In this document: one piece after another, positions 48,859 through 57,304 of the stretch
How the letters are laid out: every line of letters begins with the position of its first letter
Numbering within the stretch: position 1 is the first letter of the stretch
Assembly (NCBI GenBank): GCA_963732635.1
Contig: CAVTAL010000013.1
Location: 12,909 to 76,908, forward strand
Length of the DNA stretch: 64,000 nt
Direction: 5' to 3'
DNA from: JAKFWF01 sp963732635
GTDB lineage: Bacteria; Pseudomonadota; Alphaproteobacteria; Rhizobiales; Hyphomicrobiaceae
The notes under the pieces: generated by a model
Databases searched by the model: none
What the model saw: only the letters and a program-made list of their open reading frames with translations
What the model was told of the DNA's origin: nothing
Position numbers and translations under genes: made by a program

Positions 48859-48900
48859 CGCAATTCAACGGCCCGCCAGGTAGCGGGCCGTTGAATTGCG
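48859..48900 (-). promoter_or_regulatory. Perfect 18-bp stem-loop between rplL and rpoB
   Basis: CGCAATTCAACGGCCCGC (48859-48876) and its exact complement (48883-48900) are separated by six bases. It lies 75 nt upstream of the rpoB start in the transcript. No T-run follows, so attenuation or RNase III processing, known at this junction in E. coli, is more likely than plain termination. Confidence 0.7.
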
Positions 48901-48904
48901 ATTC

Positions 48905-48972
48905 GCGAGCGGCGAATAGGTTGTAGCGAATAGAGGCTGCCCCCTATTCGCCATTGGCTATTCGCCACTCGC
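48905..48972. repeat. GCGAATAG repeat cluster with nested inverted repeats
   Basis: Within 68 nt the octamer GCGAATAG or its complement occurs four times. GCGAATAG/CTATTCGC (48926-48933 with 48944-48951) forms an inner hairpin. GCGAG-x-GGCGAATAG with CTATTCGCC-x-CTCGC (48905-48919 with 48958-48972) forms an outer stem with one mismatch. It lies just after the rplL stop. Short dispersed repeats of this type are, as I recall, frequent between genes of Bradyrhizobium relatives. Confidence 0.55.
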
Positions 48973-48979
48973 TCGGTTC

Positions 48980-49348
<369 letters not shown>

Positions 49349-49431
49349 GGTCTAGTTTCCTTATCGGTTTGAACGTTCATATGGTGTCAGTTTGCATGAG
49401 CATCGAGTGCCCAGCGCTTTTGTATTCGTCA

Positions 49432-49941
49432 TTACCCTTGGGCGACTTTCGCCTGGATGACACGCGCGAGCTGTGCGCCCGGCTCCTTGACTGTGCGAGC
49501 GATCTTGGTCGCCGGCGCGTTCAGGAGGCCGATCAGCTTGGCCCGCAGTTCATCCAACGAAGGCAGCTCGGCGAGTGCTTTCACATTCGCGGGATTGAGG
49601 ACGGTCTTGCCCATGGTGCCGCCGAGAATGACGAGCTTGTCATTCGTCTTGGCATACTGGACTGCGACCTTCGCAGCCGCGATCGGATCCTTCGAGTAGG
49701 CAAGACAAGTCTGGCCCTTGAAGAGATCGATGATGGTTGCGCTGTCCGTATCCTTTGCTGCGATCTTCGCCAGCCGGTTCTTGGCCACCTTGACCGAACC
49801 ACCAGCCGCTTTGACTTTGCGGCGGTAGTCGGTCATTTGAGCGACCGTCATACCGGCATAGTGGGCAACAACGACCACACCCGTGTCCTTGAACACGTCG
49901 TGGAGCGCGGTCACGAGCTCTGCTTTCGCAGCTCTGTCCAC
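49432..49941 (-). CDS. rplJ: 50S ribosomal protein L10
   Basis: 169 aa. It starts MDRAAKAELVTALHDVFKDT; VVVAHYAGMTVAQMTDYR and VKVAKNRLAKIA are the rRNA-binding part, and the C-terminal helix carries L12 dimers. L10 (with L12) typically represses its own mRNA; a 396-nt non-coding stretch upstream fits such a leader. Confidence 0.97.
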   Translation of the reverse strand: MDRAAKAELVTALHDVFKDTGVVVVAHYAGMTVAQMTDYRRKVKAAGGSVKVAKNRLAKIAAKDTDSATIIDLFKGQTCLAYSKDPIAAAKVAVQYAKTNDKLVILGGTMGKTVLNPANVKALAELPSLDELRAKLIGLLNAPATKIARTVKEPGAQLARVIQAKVAQG

Positions 49942-50337
49942 TTATGCTCTCCTAGCTAGTGCCACGAATTGCAAGCAATCCGCAGCCGGTTGCAGTTTGA
50001 CCATTCAATGCACCCGGAGCTTGCTCCAGATGCCTTCGTGGTCGCTTCACCTGTCCGCTCGACTGGCCGATGATTGGCCAGACAGAGCGTGCCCGGAGAG
50101 TTCAAACCGTAAACGCCGCGGCCTGTATTGGTCGCTGCAATTTCCGGGTTGTCTCCCGTCTCATGCTGGCCCCCGCGGTAGTGGCCGGGGATTAAGCAGC
50201 CCTCCAGTGGAGCGCCGCGCCTGCAGTCTCGGACAGGGTCGGCGCGACAACCGATCTTCTGGCAGCCGCGCCTTGACCGGGCTCTTGCAAGCCCGCCCAT
50301 CGATCGAGAGCCCGTCGCCGGGCATCTCGCTATTTCA
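49942..50337 (-). promoter_or_regulatory. Long rplJ 5' region, probable L10 leader
   Basis: 396 nt without a gene separate rplA from rplJ. In transcript sense the part 50150-50300 contains G+C-rich segments able to pair (GGGCT...AGCCC near 50288; CCCCGG...CCGCGGGGG near 50190). A Shine-Dalgarno GGAG precedes the rplJ ATG. Position suggests autoregulation by L10; I cannot confirm the fold by eye. Confidence 0.4.
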
Positions 50338-51048
50338 TCAGTTCTGCGTCGAAGCGGTCAGGACGGTCGCCTGATCGATCTTCACGCCGGGCCCCATGGT
50401 CGACTTGATCGCGACCTTCTTGAGGTAGGTACCCTTGGAGCCGGCCGGCTTCGCCTTGTTCACCGCGTCGACGAACGCGCGGATGTTCTCGGCGAGTGCC
50501 GCTTCGGTAAAGCTCACCTTGCCGACGCCTGCATGCACGATGCCGGCCTTCTCGACACGGAACTCGACAGCGCCGCCCTTGGCACCCTTGACAGCAGTCG
50601 CGACGTCCATCGTCACCGTGCCAACGCGCGGGTTCGGCATCAGGCCGCGCGGACCCAGCACCTTGCCGAGACGGCCGACGAGGCCCATCATGTCGGGTGT
50701 CGCGATGCAACGGTCGAAGTTGATGGTGCCCTTCGATACCAGCTCCACCAGATCCTCGGCGCCAACGATGTCGGCACCTGCGGCCTTGGCTTCTTCAGCC
50801 TTGGCACCGCGCGCGAACACGGCGACCTTGAGCGTGCGCCCCGAACCGTTCGGCAGGTTGCAGACGCCACGCACCATCTGATCGGCGTGCTTCGGATCGA
50901 CGCCGAGGTTCATGGCGATATCGACGGTCTCGTCGAACTTCGCCTTGGCCCGCGACTTGATCAGCTTCAGTGCCTCTTCGAGGCCGTAGGACTTATCGCG
51001 ATTGACACCTTCACGGGCGGTGCGGATGCGCTTTCCAGCTTTGCTCAT
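50338..51048 (-). CDS. rplA: 50S ribosomal protein L1
   Basis: 236 aa from MSKAGKRIRTAREGVNRDKS. NLPNGSGRTLKVAVFARG, RGLMPNPRVGTV and KAGIVHAGVGKVSF are typical. L1 forms the mobile stalk at the E site and in E. coli represses rplK-rplA translation. The longer frame with 40 extra residues overlaps rplK and is rejected. It starts 5 nt after the rplK stop. Confidence 0.97.
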   Translation of the reverse strand: MSKAGKRIRTAREGVNRDKSYGLEEALKLIKSRAKAKFDETVDIAMNLGVDPKHADQMVRGVCNLPNGSGRTLKVAVFARGAKAEEAKAAGADIVGAEDLVELVSKGTINFDRCIATPDMMGLVGRLGKVLGPRGLMPNPRVGTVTMDVATAVKGAKGGAVEFRVEKAGIVHAGVGKVSFTEAALAENIRAFVDAVNKAKPAGSKGTYLKKVAIKSTMGPGVKIDQATVLTASTQN

Positions 51049-51053
51049 GTTCT

Positions 51054-51482
51054 TTACTCCGTCACCTGAATGCCCATCGACCGGGCAGAACCGGCGATCG
51101 TGCGAGCAGCCTGCTCGACGTTGTCGGTGTTGAGATCCTTGAGCTTCGTCTTGGCGATCTCCAGGCACTGCGCCATCGTCACCGTGCCGGCGCTGGTCAC
51201 GCCCGGCGTCTTGCTGCCGGCGTTGATCTTGGCGGCCTTCTTCAGGAAGAAGCTGGCCGGCGGCGTGCGCATCTCGAACGTGAACGAGCGGTCCGAGAAC
51301 ACGGTGATCTTCACCGGGATCGGGGTTTCCGGCTCGATGTCCTTGGTCTTGGCGTTGAAGGACTTGCAGAATTCCATGATATTGACACCGCGCTGGCCGA
51401 GCGCGGGACCGATCGGCGGCGAAGGATTCGCCTTGCCGGCCGGCACTTGCAGGTTGATATAGCCGTCGATCTTCTTCGCCAT
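51054..51482 (-). CDS. rplK: 50S ribosomal protein L11
   Basis: 142 aa from MAKKIDGYINLQVPAGKANP. PSPPIGPALGQRGVNIMEFC is the thiostrepton/RelA-sensing N-terminal domain, and TVTMAQCLEIAKTKLKDLN lies in the rRNA-binding domain. L11 is needed for stringent response activation. An upstream ATG adds 13 residues without conservation. Confidence 0.97.
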   Translation of the reverse strand: MAKKIDGYINLQVPAGKANPSPPIGPALGQRGVNIMEFCKSFNAKTKDIEPETPIPVKITVFSDRSFTFEMRTPPASFFLKKAAKINAGSKTPGVTSAGTVTMAQCLEIAKTKLKDLNTDNVEQAARTIAGSARSMGIQVTE

Positions 51483-51503
51483 GTGATCTCCCCTGGCATT
51501 GAC

Positions 51504-51525
51504 GGAACTGCCTTTCGGCACTTCC
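51504..51525 (-). promoter_or_regulatory. Hairpin just upstream of rplK
   Basis: In transcript sense GGAAGTGCC-GAAA-GGCAGTTCC forms a 9-bp stem with one central mismatch and a GNRA loop, 22 nt before the rplK start. It could be the L1 translational operator of the rplK-rplA unit; that role is inferred from position only. Confidence 0.35.
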
Positions 51526-51668
51526 CGGGTTAGCGGTCAGCGGGAATTCGGACCATTCCGAATGCCCTCCCGCACGAACAACCGGCTCTACCGCCGGAAC
51601 TCTCTGCCTGCTGCGTCCGACCCCACTGACGCGGAGTAAGCCGAATGCGGCAGTAATATAAGCACCGC

Positions 51669-52211
51669 TCAGCCGGCGATTTTCTCGACCTGACTGAACT
51701 CAAGCTCGACCGGCGTCGGCCGACCGAAGATCGACACCGCGACCTTGAGACGGGCACGCTCCTCGTCGACCTCTTCGACATGGCCCTGGAAGGTCGCGAA
51801 CGGCCCCTCGGCCACCTTGACCTGCTCGCCGATCTCGAAGGTAACGGTCGGCTTCGGCCGCTCGACGCCCTCTTCGACGTGACGCATCATGCGCATCGCC
51901 TCTTCATCGGGAATCGGCGTCGCCTTGTTGTCAGTGCCGAGGAACCCGGTGACCTTGGGCGTGTTCTTGATCATCAAGAACGCGGCGTCGGTCATCTCCA
52001 TCTTCACCAGCACGTATCCAGGCAGGAACTTGCGCTCGGTTTGCACCTTGCGGCCACGACGGATCTCGACCACGTCCTCAGTCGGAACGACGATCTCCTC
52101 GAACAAGTGCTCGATATTACCCTGCTTCGCGCGCTCGCGGATGGCGTCAGCCACCTTGCGCTCGAAGTTGGTGTAGGCGTGCACGATATACCAGCGCTTC
52201 GGCTTCGCCAT
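51669..52211 (-). CDS. nusG: Transcription termination/antitermination protein NusG
   Basis: 180 aa. The NGN domain starts KRWYIVHAYTNFERKVADAI and includes RKFLPGYVLVKMEMTD. The C-terminal KOW domain is FEIGEQVKVAEGPFATFQGH. NusG binds polymerase and couples to S10 or Rho. It follows secE by 84 nt, and 186 nt separate it from rplK. Confidence 0.97.
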   Translation of the reverse strand: MAKPKRWYIVHAYTNFERKVADAIRERAKQGNIEHLFEEIVVPTEDVVEIRRGRKVQTERKFLPGYVLVKMEMTDAAFLMIKNTPKVTGFLGTDNKATPIPDEEAMRMMRHVEEGVERPKPTVTFEIGEQVKVAEGPFATFQGHVEEVDEERARLKVAVSIFGRPTPVELEFSQVEKIAG

Positions 52212-52295
52212 TCTCGTTACTTCAGTCCTGAGTTGCCAAGCTCGCGCGACCTACGCGCAATCGCCTCAAACAAAATTCCAACGCCGCCAGCAGCG

Positions 52296-52493
52296 TCAGC
52301 CGCCGATCCCGAGGATCGTCTTAACAAACCAGCCGAGGATCTGATCGGCCGCGGTAAAGAACAACGATGCCAGCACCACCATGATCAGCACCGCCACCGT
52401 GGTAATCCAGACTTCCTTGGTGCTCGGCCAAGTGACCTTGGAAACTTCCGAGCGGACTTCCTGGATGAACTCGATCGGGTTGTATTTCGCCAT
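52296..52493 (-). CDS. secE: Protein translocase subunit SecE
   Basis: 65 aa from MAKYNPIEFIQEVRSEVSKV, with TWPSTKEVWITT and one transmembrane helix (VAVLIMVVLASLFFTAADQI), the single-span SecE form. It stabilises SecY. The longer upstream frame (55 residues) overlaps the tRNA spacer and is rejected. It lies 168 nt after tRNA-Trp, on the same transcript. Confidence 0.95.
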   Translation of the reverse strand: MAKYNPIEFIQEVRSEVSKVTWPSTKEVWITTVAVLIMVVLASLFFTAADQILGWFVKTILGIGG

Positions 52494-52661
52494 CAAACCT
52501 TCATCCCTGCCCTGCGGGCAAAACAAAATGCCCACCGGGCGCAGCCTGCATATCCACCGGGCGATCTTGCCGCGCTCACGTAGCGCAAACATCCGCCCGA
52601 CATCAGACACATACAAAGGCCGGTGCACGGCCTTCACCGTACATCCAGCCTCGATCATTCA

Positions 52662-52737
52662 TGGCAGGGGCTGGGGGGATCGAACCCACGACCTTCGGTT
52701 TTGGAGACCGACGCTCTACCAGCTGAGCTAAACCCCT
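52662..52737 (-). tRNA. tRNA-Trp (anticodon CCA)
   Basis: 76 nt including an encoded CCA end. The acceptor stem AGGGGTT pairs with AGCCCCT. The D arm is GCTCAGCTGGTAGAGC, the anticodon loop CTCCAAAA gives CCA, and the T arm is CGTGGGTTCGATCCCC. It precedes secE, the common arrangement in proteobacteria. Confidence 0.97.
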
Positions 52738-52770
52738 CTAGGACACGAGCCTGCCCAGTCCATGGCGGTG

Positions 52771-52799
52771 CTCATAACGCAATCCGAACCGCTTGTCAC
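52771..52799 (-). promoter_or_regulatory. Candidate promoter of the tRNA-Trp-secE-nusG unit
   Basis: On the minus strand GTGACA (52799-52794) and TATGAG (52776-52771) are spaced by 17 nt, placing the start about 27 nt before the tRNA 5' end. A G+C-rich stretch directly follows the -10 element, as in stringently controlled promoters. Confidence 0.5.
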
Positions 52800-52985
52800 A
52801 ACAATTTTCTTGACAACGCGTCGCGGACATCAGCCAGCGACGGTCGACAGAAAATTCCCAACTTAACCAGCAATTTAGCATAAGCGCGACGCCCGCTCAA
52901 GCCCATCGCCCCGGCATCGGGCAGATGGCACGCCCTCTTGGGCTTGTTTAGAGCATAATGGCGAACAACTCGCCGCGCGCCGACC

Positions 52986-55349
52986 TCAAGACGGGAACTG
53001 CGCCTCGACGTTGCCTAGGCATCGGCATATTGCCTCTATCAGTTGCTCCGCCGAGTAGGGCTTGCTGATAAATTCGTTCATCCCCGCCTTGATACAGGCT
53101 TCGCGGTCCCAATCGAAGGCATTGGCAGTCAATGCGATGATGGGAATTGCTGGGCTGCCGCGCTCGCGTTCGTCGGCCCGGATCAGTTTCGTCACTTCGA
53201 CGCCGTCCAATCCCTGCAACCGGCAATCCATTAAAATCAGATCGTACGCGACATGCTCAAGTTCCGCCAACGCCGGCAACCCGTCATCCATCACGGTCAC
53301 CTTGCAGTGCGCCCGCTCCAGAATTTCCCGGGTAAGTCCCGCCAAGGTAGGATTGTCCTCGACCAGTAACACGCGCTTGCCGGCGAGTTGGGCGGCGTGC
53401 AGTTCGGCGGTGTCGGCGATCTGCTCCCCAGAAGCGCGACCGCCGGTGCTGGCACCGCCTACAACGTTGAGTGGCAGGGAAACGAAGAACACCGTACCAC
53501 CGCTCGGCTGAAGTCGAAAATCGATCGAACCGCCCATCTTCTCAACGAGCATTCGGGAAATCGGCAGCCCCAGCCCCGAACCTCCTTTGCGCTCGATCGG
53601 CGAAGGTCGCCGCGTTCCCTTTAGTTCGAAGATACTCCCGCCATCCGCTACCGGTATCCCGCGCCCGGTATCGGCGACCTCGAAGTATAAACTCGGCCCG
53701 CCAGCACCCTCCACAACATCGACATGAATTGAAACGCCGCCTGTATCGGTGGCGCTGATCGCGTTGGCCACCAAGTTGATCAATACCTGCCGACAACAAC
53801 CGGCGTCGATCCAGACCGATTCAGGCACCCCACTGGTGACATTCGTCGTCAGGTGCAATCCCTTGCCTTGGGCTCGCGCCTCGAAGAGCTGGGCGACCTC
53901 GGTGATCAGCGTGCGAAGCTGATGTTGTGCTGGCGACAAGGCCACGCGCCCGGTCTCAACAGCGGCAAGGTCGAGCATTTGATTGATGAGATCGATCAGC
54001 GCCTGTCCGGAACTGCGGATGACGCGCAGATGCTGAGCTTTGGGCGCGTCAGTCTCCGAACGCATCAAAAGATCGACCGTGCCGATCACCGCACTCATTG
54101 GGGTTCGGATCTCATGGCTCATATGCGCGAGAAACTGGGTCTTGGCGAAGCTTGCCGCTTCGGCTGTCTCTCTCGCAGCTTCAAGCGCCTCGGTCCGTTC
54201 ATGCACTCTCGCCTCCAGCAAGGCGTTCTGCGCCTGGACCTCGCGATGCCGTTGCGCTGACAACCGCACAATCGAGAACATCGCCGCAAACGAAATCAGG
54301 ATTGCAAGATGTCGATGGAATGCTTTGTCCTTGCTCGCCATCACGTCGCTGCTGGCTTCGTATGAAGCCTGCGATGTGAAGCTGGAAAGCGTCCAGCCAT
54401 CGGTGATGTCGCGCAGCGAAAGTGGCAGGGTATTGATGCTTTCGGCCGATGTTGACTGCGCCATGACAGGGCGCTGCTCTTGTAACACCGACGACGAGCC
54501 TGGGTGATCGATTTTCAGATCATAATAGGAGTTGGCAAGCAAGTAATCGCCTGGGGGAAGCAGTTGCCTGATCGTCGATGTCAGCATCACTGCAGAGACG
54601 ATGCCGCGCATGCGACCATCGAGATCGTAGAACGGAATGGAGAATACCAGACCCTTGCGAGCGGCGTCATCGGAATGAGAAGCGGAATAGAATGTGTTGT
54701 CGCAGGTGACGACCTCGCTGCCAAGGACAGCAGGATAGGCCAATTCCTTGATGGCGGAGTCGACTTCGTACCTGGACTTCAGCAATGCAATCTGCCGCAT
54801 CATTAGCCGGTACTCGTAAATCTCGATCTCCTCAAGCACTGCCGCCCCGGACGGCGTGGCCGATTTTTCGGCTGTCTTCCTGTCGGCCGAACGCCCGATG
54901 ATCAGCTCATCGAACATTGCGATCGGTTCCTGCGGCTTGCCAGTTGCTGGATCGATCGCGTCGGGGTCGAAGTCAATCGGCAGGATATAGACCTCCGATA
55001 TCCGCGCGGTTTCGGCGAGATTGTTGTAGATTTCCTGAACGCTCGCCCGCGCGAACAGATGGAAATTTTCCGCATGCCGATCGATCGTTCGTACGCTCGG
55101 CAGGCGCGCGATGGTACGCAGCCCCCGGTAGATCTGATCGAAATAGCGCTCCACCCTTGCCGCGACCTGGCGCGTTTCGGTGAGCCCGCGCTCGCGCTGA
55201 TCTAGCAGGGCTCGTTGAAGGGCATTGTGCTTTTCGACCTCGACGTTGATCGCAAAAACCAAGGCAATGGCCGCCAGCAACAGGTAGACCGGCCATTCGC
55301 CGACCAACCTTGCCACCTTGGCTGTCGCACCATGCGCAGTTTCAGCCAT
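52986..55349 (-). CDS. Membrane-bound hybrid sensor histidine kinase
   Basis: 787 aa. The first transmembrane segment is at about 19-38 (VYLLLAAIALVFAINVEV) and the second at about 345-363 (LAILISFAAMFSIVRLSA). Between them lies a periplasmic sensor region of about 300 residues that resembles a Cache-type domain (ISEVYILPIDFDPDAIDP; GLVFSIPFYDLDGRMRGIVS). Then come a coiled linker, HisKA with His412 (MSHEIRTPM), HATPase with GRGIP and GGSGLGLPIS, and a receiver domain with Asp708 (LMDCRLQGLDG) and Lys in SKPYS. No HPt domain is visible. It starts 7 nt after the preceding small kinase gene, so the three signalling genes form an operon. Confidence 0.9.
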   Translation of the reverse strand: MAETAHGATAKVARLVGEWPVYLLLAAIALVFAINVEVEKHNALQRALLDQRERGLTETRQVAARVERYFDQIYRGLRTIARLPSVRTIDRHAENFHLFARASVQEIYNNLAETARISEVYILPIDFDPDAIDPATGKPQEPIAMFDELIIGRSADRKTAEKSATPSGAAVLEEIEIYEYRLMMRQIALLKSRYEVDSAIKELAYPAVLGSEVVTCDNTFYSASHSDDAARKGLVFSIPFYDLDGRMRGIVSAVMLTSTIRQLLPPGDYLLANSYYDLKIDHPGSSSVLQEQRPVMAQSTSAESINTLPLSLRDITDGWTLSSFTSQASYEASSDVMASKDKAFHRHLAILISFAAMFSIVRLSAQRHREVQAQNALLEARVHERTEALEAARETAEAASFAKTQFLAHMSHEIRTPMSAVIGTVDLLMRSETDAPKAQHLRVIRSSGQALIDLINQMLDLAAVETGRVALSPAQHQLRTLITEVAQLFEARAQGKGLHLTTNVTSGVPESVWIDAGCCRQVLINLVANAISATDTGGVSIHVDVVEGAGGPSLYFEVADTGRGIPVADGGSIFELKGTRRPSPIERKGGSGLGLPISRMLVEKMGGSIDFRLQPSGGTVFFVSLPLNVVGGASTGGRASGEQIADTAELHAAQLAGKRVLLVEDNPTLAGLTREILERAHCKVTVMDDGLPALAELEHVAYDLILMDCRLQGLDGVEVTKLIRADERERGSPAIPIIALTANAFDWDREACIKAGMNEFISKPYSAEQLIEAICRCLGNVEAQFPS

Positions 55350-55356
55350 TCACGCT

Positions 55357-56064
55357 TCATCCCGTCCGATTGGTGGCGGCGAGCCGCAGGACAACTCGGG
55401 CACCGCCGAGCTCGGACTTTGTCGCCTCCAAGTCACCACCATGCAGACGAGCAACCTCGTTCGCGATCGTCAATCCGAGGCCGGCACCGGCGCCGGGCGA
55501 CCGGCCAACCGCAAACGGCGCCGCTAGGCTGTGCGCCGGATGTTCCGGAAAGCCCGGTCCGTCGTCGTCGATCGTGACAATCGGCCCAGGCCCATTGGTC
55601 ACGATGATGCGCCGGCCAGAAGGCGAATGCCGGTAGGCATTTTCCAGCAGACAACAGATCGCCTCACAAACAAAATGCTGGTGACCGTGGATCATGCCGC
55701 CCTGGTCCACCCACTCGACATGCATGTTGCGCGATTTCTGCGCGGCGCTAACTCGTGTCAACGCCACCGACGTAATCGCGGCGATATCGATGTCGACCAT
55801 CGGCGCCTCGACGCCACCGGTCAGTCTTGCCAGTAGCGCCAGGCGATCGACGGTCTGGCTCAATGCACGGACTTCGGATTCGATCTGGCGCGCCGAACCG
55901 TCGGTCAATTTGCCAAGCTGCAGCAGGATGATGGCGAGTTGATTGCGGATTTCGTGCGCACCTTGCAGAAGCAGCACCTGCTGGAGTGCCAGCCGTGCCC
56001 CGGCAGCGGCCAGCACCGCACTTTCTGGATTGCCTGTCGTGGCAGAGCTTTCCATGGCAACCAT
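55357..56064 (-). CDS. Small soluble sensor histidine kinase
   Basis: 235 aa without transmembrane or obvious sensor domain. A short dimerisation helix has the phosphoacceptor candidate His37 (GAHEIRNQLAII). The ATPase domain has the N box ENAYRHS (Asn142), G1 DDDGPGF and G2 GAGAGLGLTIA. The compact build suggests that it receives its signal from a partner, perhaps the hybrid kinase encoded next. It lies 29 nt after the response regulator gene. The real start may be Met1 or Met4. Confidence 0.85.
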   Translation of the reverse strand: MVAMESSATTGNPESAVLAAAGARLALQQVLLLQGAHEIRNQLAIILLQLGKLTDGSARQIESEVRALSQTVDRLALLARLTGGVEAPMVDIDIAAITSVALTRVSAAQKSRNMHVEWVDQGGMIHGHQHFVCEAICCLLENAYRHSPSGRRIIVTNGPGPIVTIDDDGPGFPEHPAHSLAAPFAVGRSPGAGAGLGLTIANEVARLHGGDLEATKSELGGARVVLRLAATNRTG

Positions 56065-56093
56065 TTCAAATGGGTCGGACGGCCGACCGCACG

Positions 56094-56820
56094 CTACGCC
56101 TTGTTGGTCAATCTATAGCCGCTGCCGCGAATTGTCTCGATCTTCAGACCGGGATCAAGCCGCTGCAGTAACTTGCGCAGACGGGATATCGCCTGCTGGG
56201 CCGCGTTCTCGGTCACGTCACGTCCTTGGTCGACGGAAAGCTGCTCAATGTCCGCCGCCGACACGATGCGATCACCTCGACGCAGGAACAGCGAAAACAG
56301 AGCGCTTCTCGGTGGGCGACAAGCTGATGGCGCGACCATCACAGAAAATTTCACTCGTGTGCAAATTAATAGACAGACGCCCGACCTGCCGGCCGGTATC
56401 GGCGATCACAGCAGGGCGCCGCAGCAACGCGCGAACCCGCGCCAGCAGCTCACGTTGATTGAACGGCTTGACGAGAACATCATCCGCACCAAGATCGAGA
56501 CCGGAAATGCGATCTTCGACCCCTGCACGCGCAGTAATTACGAGGATCGGCTGATGGACATCGGCGCCACGCAATCTGGCAATCAACTTCAGGCCGTCCT
56601 CGTCGGGCAGGCCCAGATCGATTATGAATAAGGCGTAGTGGTTGGTGGTCGCCAGATGATCGAAGTCTTGCGCCGTGCACGCAAGATCCGTGGAATGCCC
56701 TCCGGCACGCAGGGCATCGACGAGCAATGGCCCCAGGCGAGGACTATCCTCCACCAGCAGCAGGCGCGTGGGATCGAGTAAAATCGGTTTGTTGGCGGAG
56801 AATGACATCGCAACTTCCAA
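56094..56820 (-). CDS. OmpR/PhoB-type response regulator, frameshifted
   Basis: About 240 aa over two frames. The receiver domain has acidic Glu24/Asp25, phosphoacceptor Asp68 (FIIDLGLPDEDG), Thr96 and Lys118 (VKPFNQRELL). The winged-helix domain begins LSPTEKR and resumes in the other frame with ALFSLFLRRGDRIVSAADI, ending ETIRGSGYRLTNKA. The break near 56305 (AAGCGCTCTG) is repaired by restoring a CG, which gives TEKRALFSLFL. It is first gene of the kinase operon and divergent from the peroxidase-RTX gene; phased 11-bp repeats between them fit the DNA-binding mode of this family. Confidence 0.85.
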
Positions 56821-57304
56821 CGGAACTCCCCCCTGTCCCCACTAAATCACTGCCGAGTTACCACTTTTCTGCCATAAAGAGCAAATTTCGGCGTTAACTG
56901 TTCTTTGCCACACGAGCAGCAAAAATCGGTAAACTTTCGGTTAATGTCAGGTTTTTGTCAGGTAGAGGCTGCAGACTGATCACATTGAGCGCGTTTGGCG
57001 AACCATGCGGGAATGGTGTTTCTTGCCAGTGGTTTGTCTTCGAGCATGCAGTGTGGGTGTGAGTATGCGCGAATTCCATTTTGAAGTCTCAGCCGTAGGT
57101 TTATTCTCAGCGCCGCGCTGGCCAAGGGCCATCGCAATCAAGATGCGACGCCTCGCGCCGCGATCGGACCATCTCCGACGTCCAGAACCGGGATAACCGG
57201 CAGCCGAACCATAACCTGAATTGCCCTCATCGCACATGGGGAACACCGCGTTTCGCGACCGGTGACAGCGTCTTCGTATCCGTTCATTTTGCAGGAGTTC
57301 AGTC
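56821..57304. other. Divergent regulatory region between response regulator and peroxidase-RTX gene
   Basis: 484 nt without a convincing gene. It has a distinctly A/T-richer part (56840-56965) with the phased repeats listed separately. A long potential 5' region of the peroxidase gene follows. A 63-codon frame at 57005-57196 has no ribosome site or recognisable product. Confidence 0.5.
56926..56968. promoter_or_regulatory. Four 11-bp phased direct repeats (candidate OmpR/PhoB-type box)
   Basis: TCGGTAAACTT, TCGGTTAATGT, CAGGTTTTTGT and CAGGTAGAGG follow each other at exactly 11-bp steps (56926, 56937, 56948, 56959); the core is YMGGTWWWNNT. The last two contain TGTCAGGT twice. OmpR/PhoB family regulators bind 11-bp direct repeats head to tail, and a gene for one lies about 100 nt away. 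Confidence 0.6.

Noticed and set aside
57005..57196. Small plus-strand open frame before the peroxidase gene
   Set aside because: No Shine-Dalgarno, no recognisable product, lies in the divergent regulatory region.
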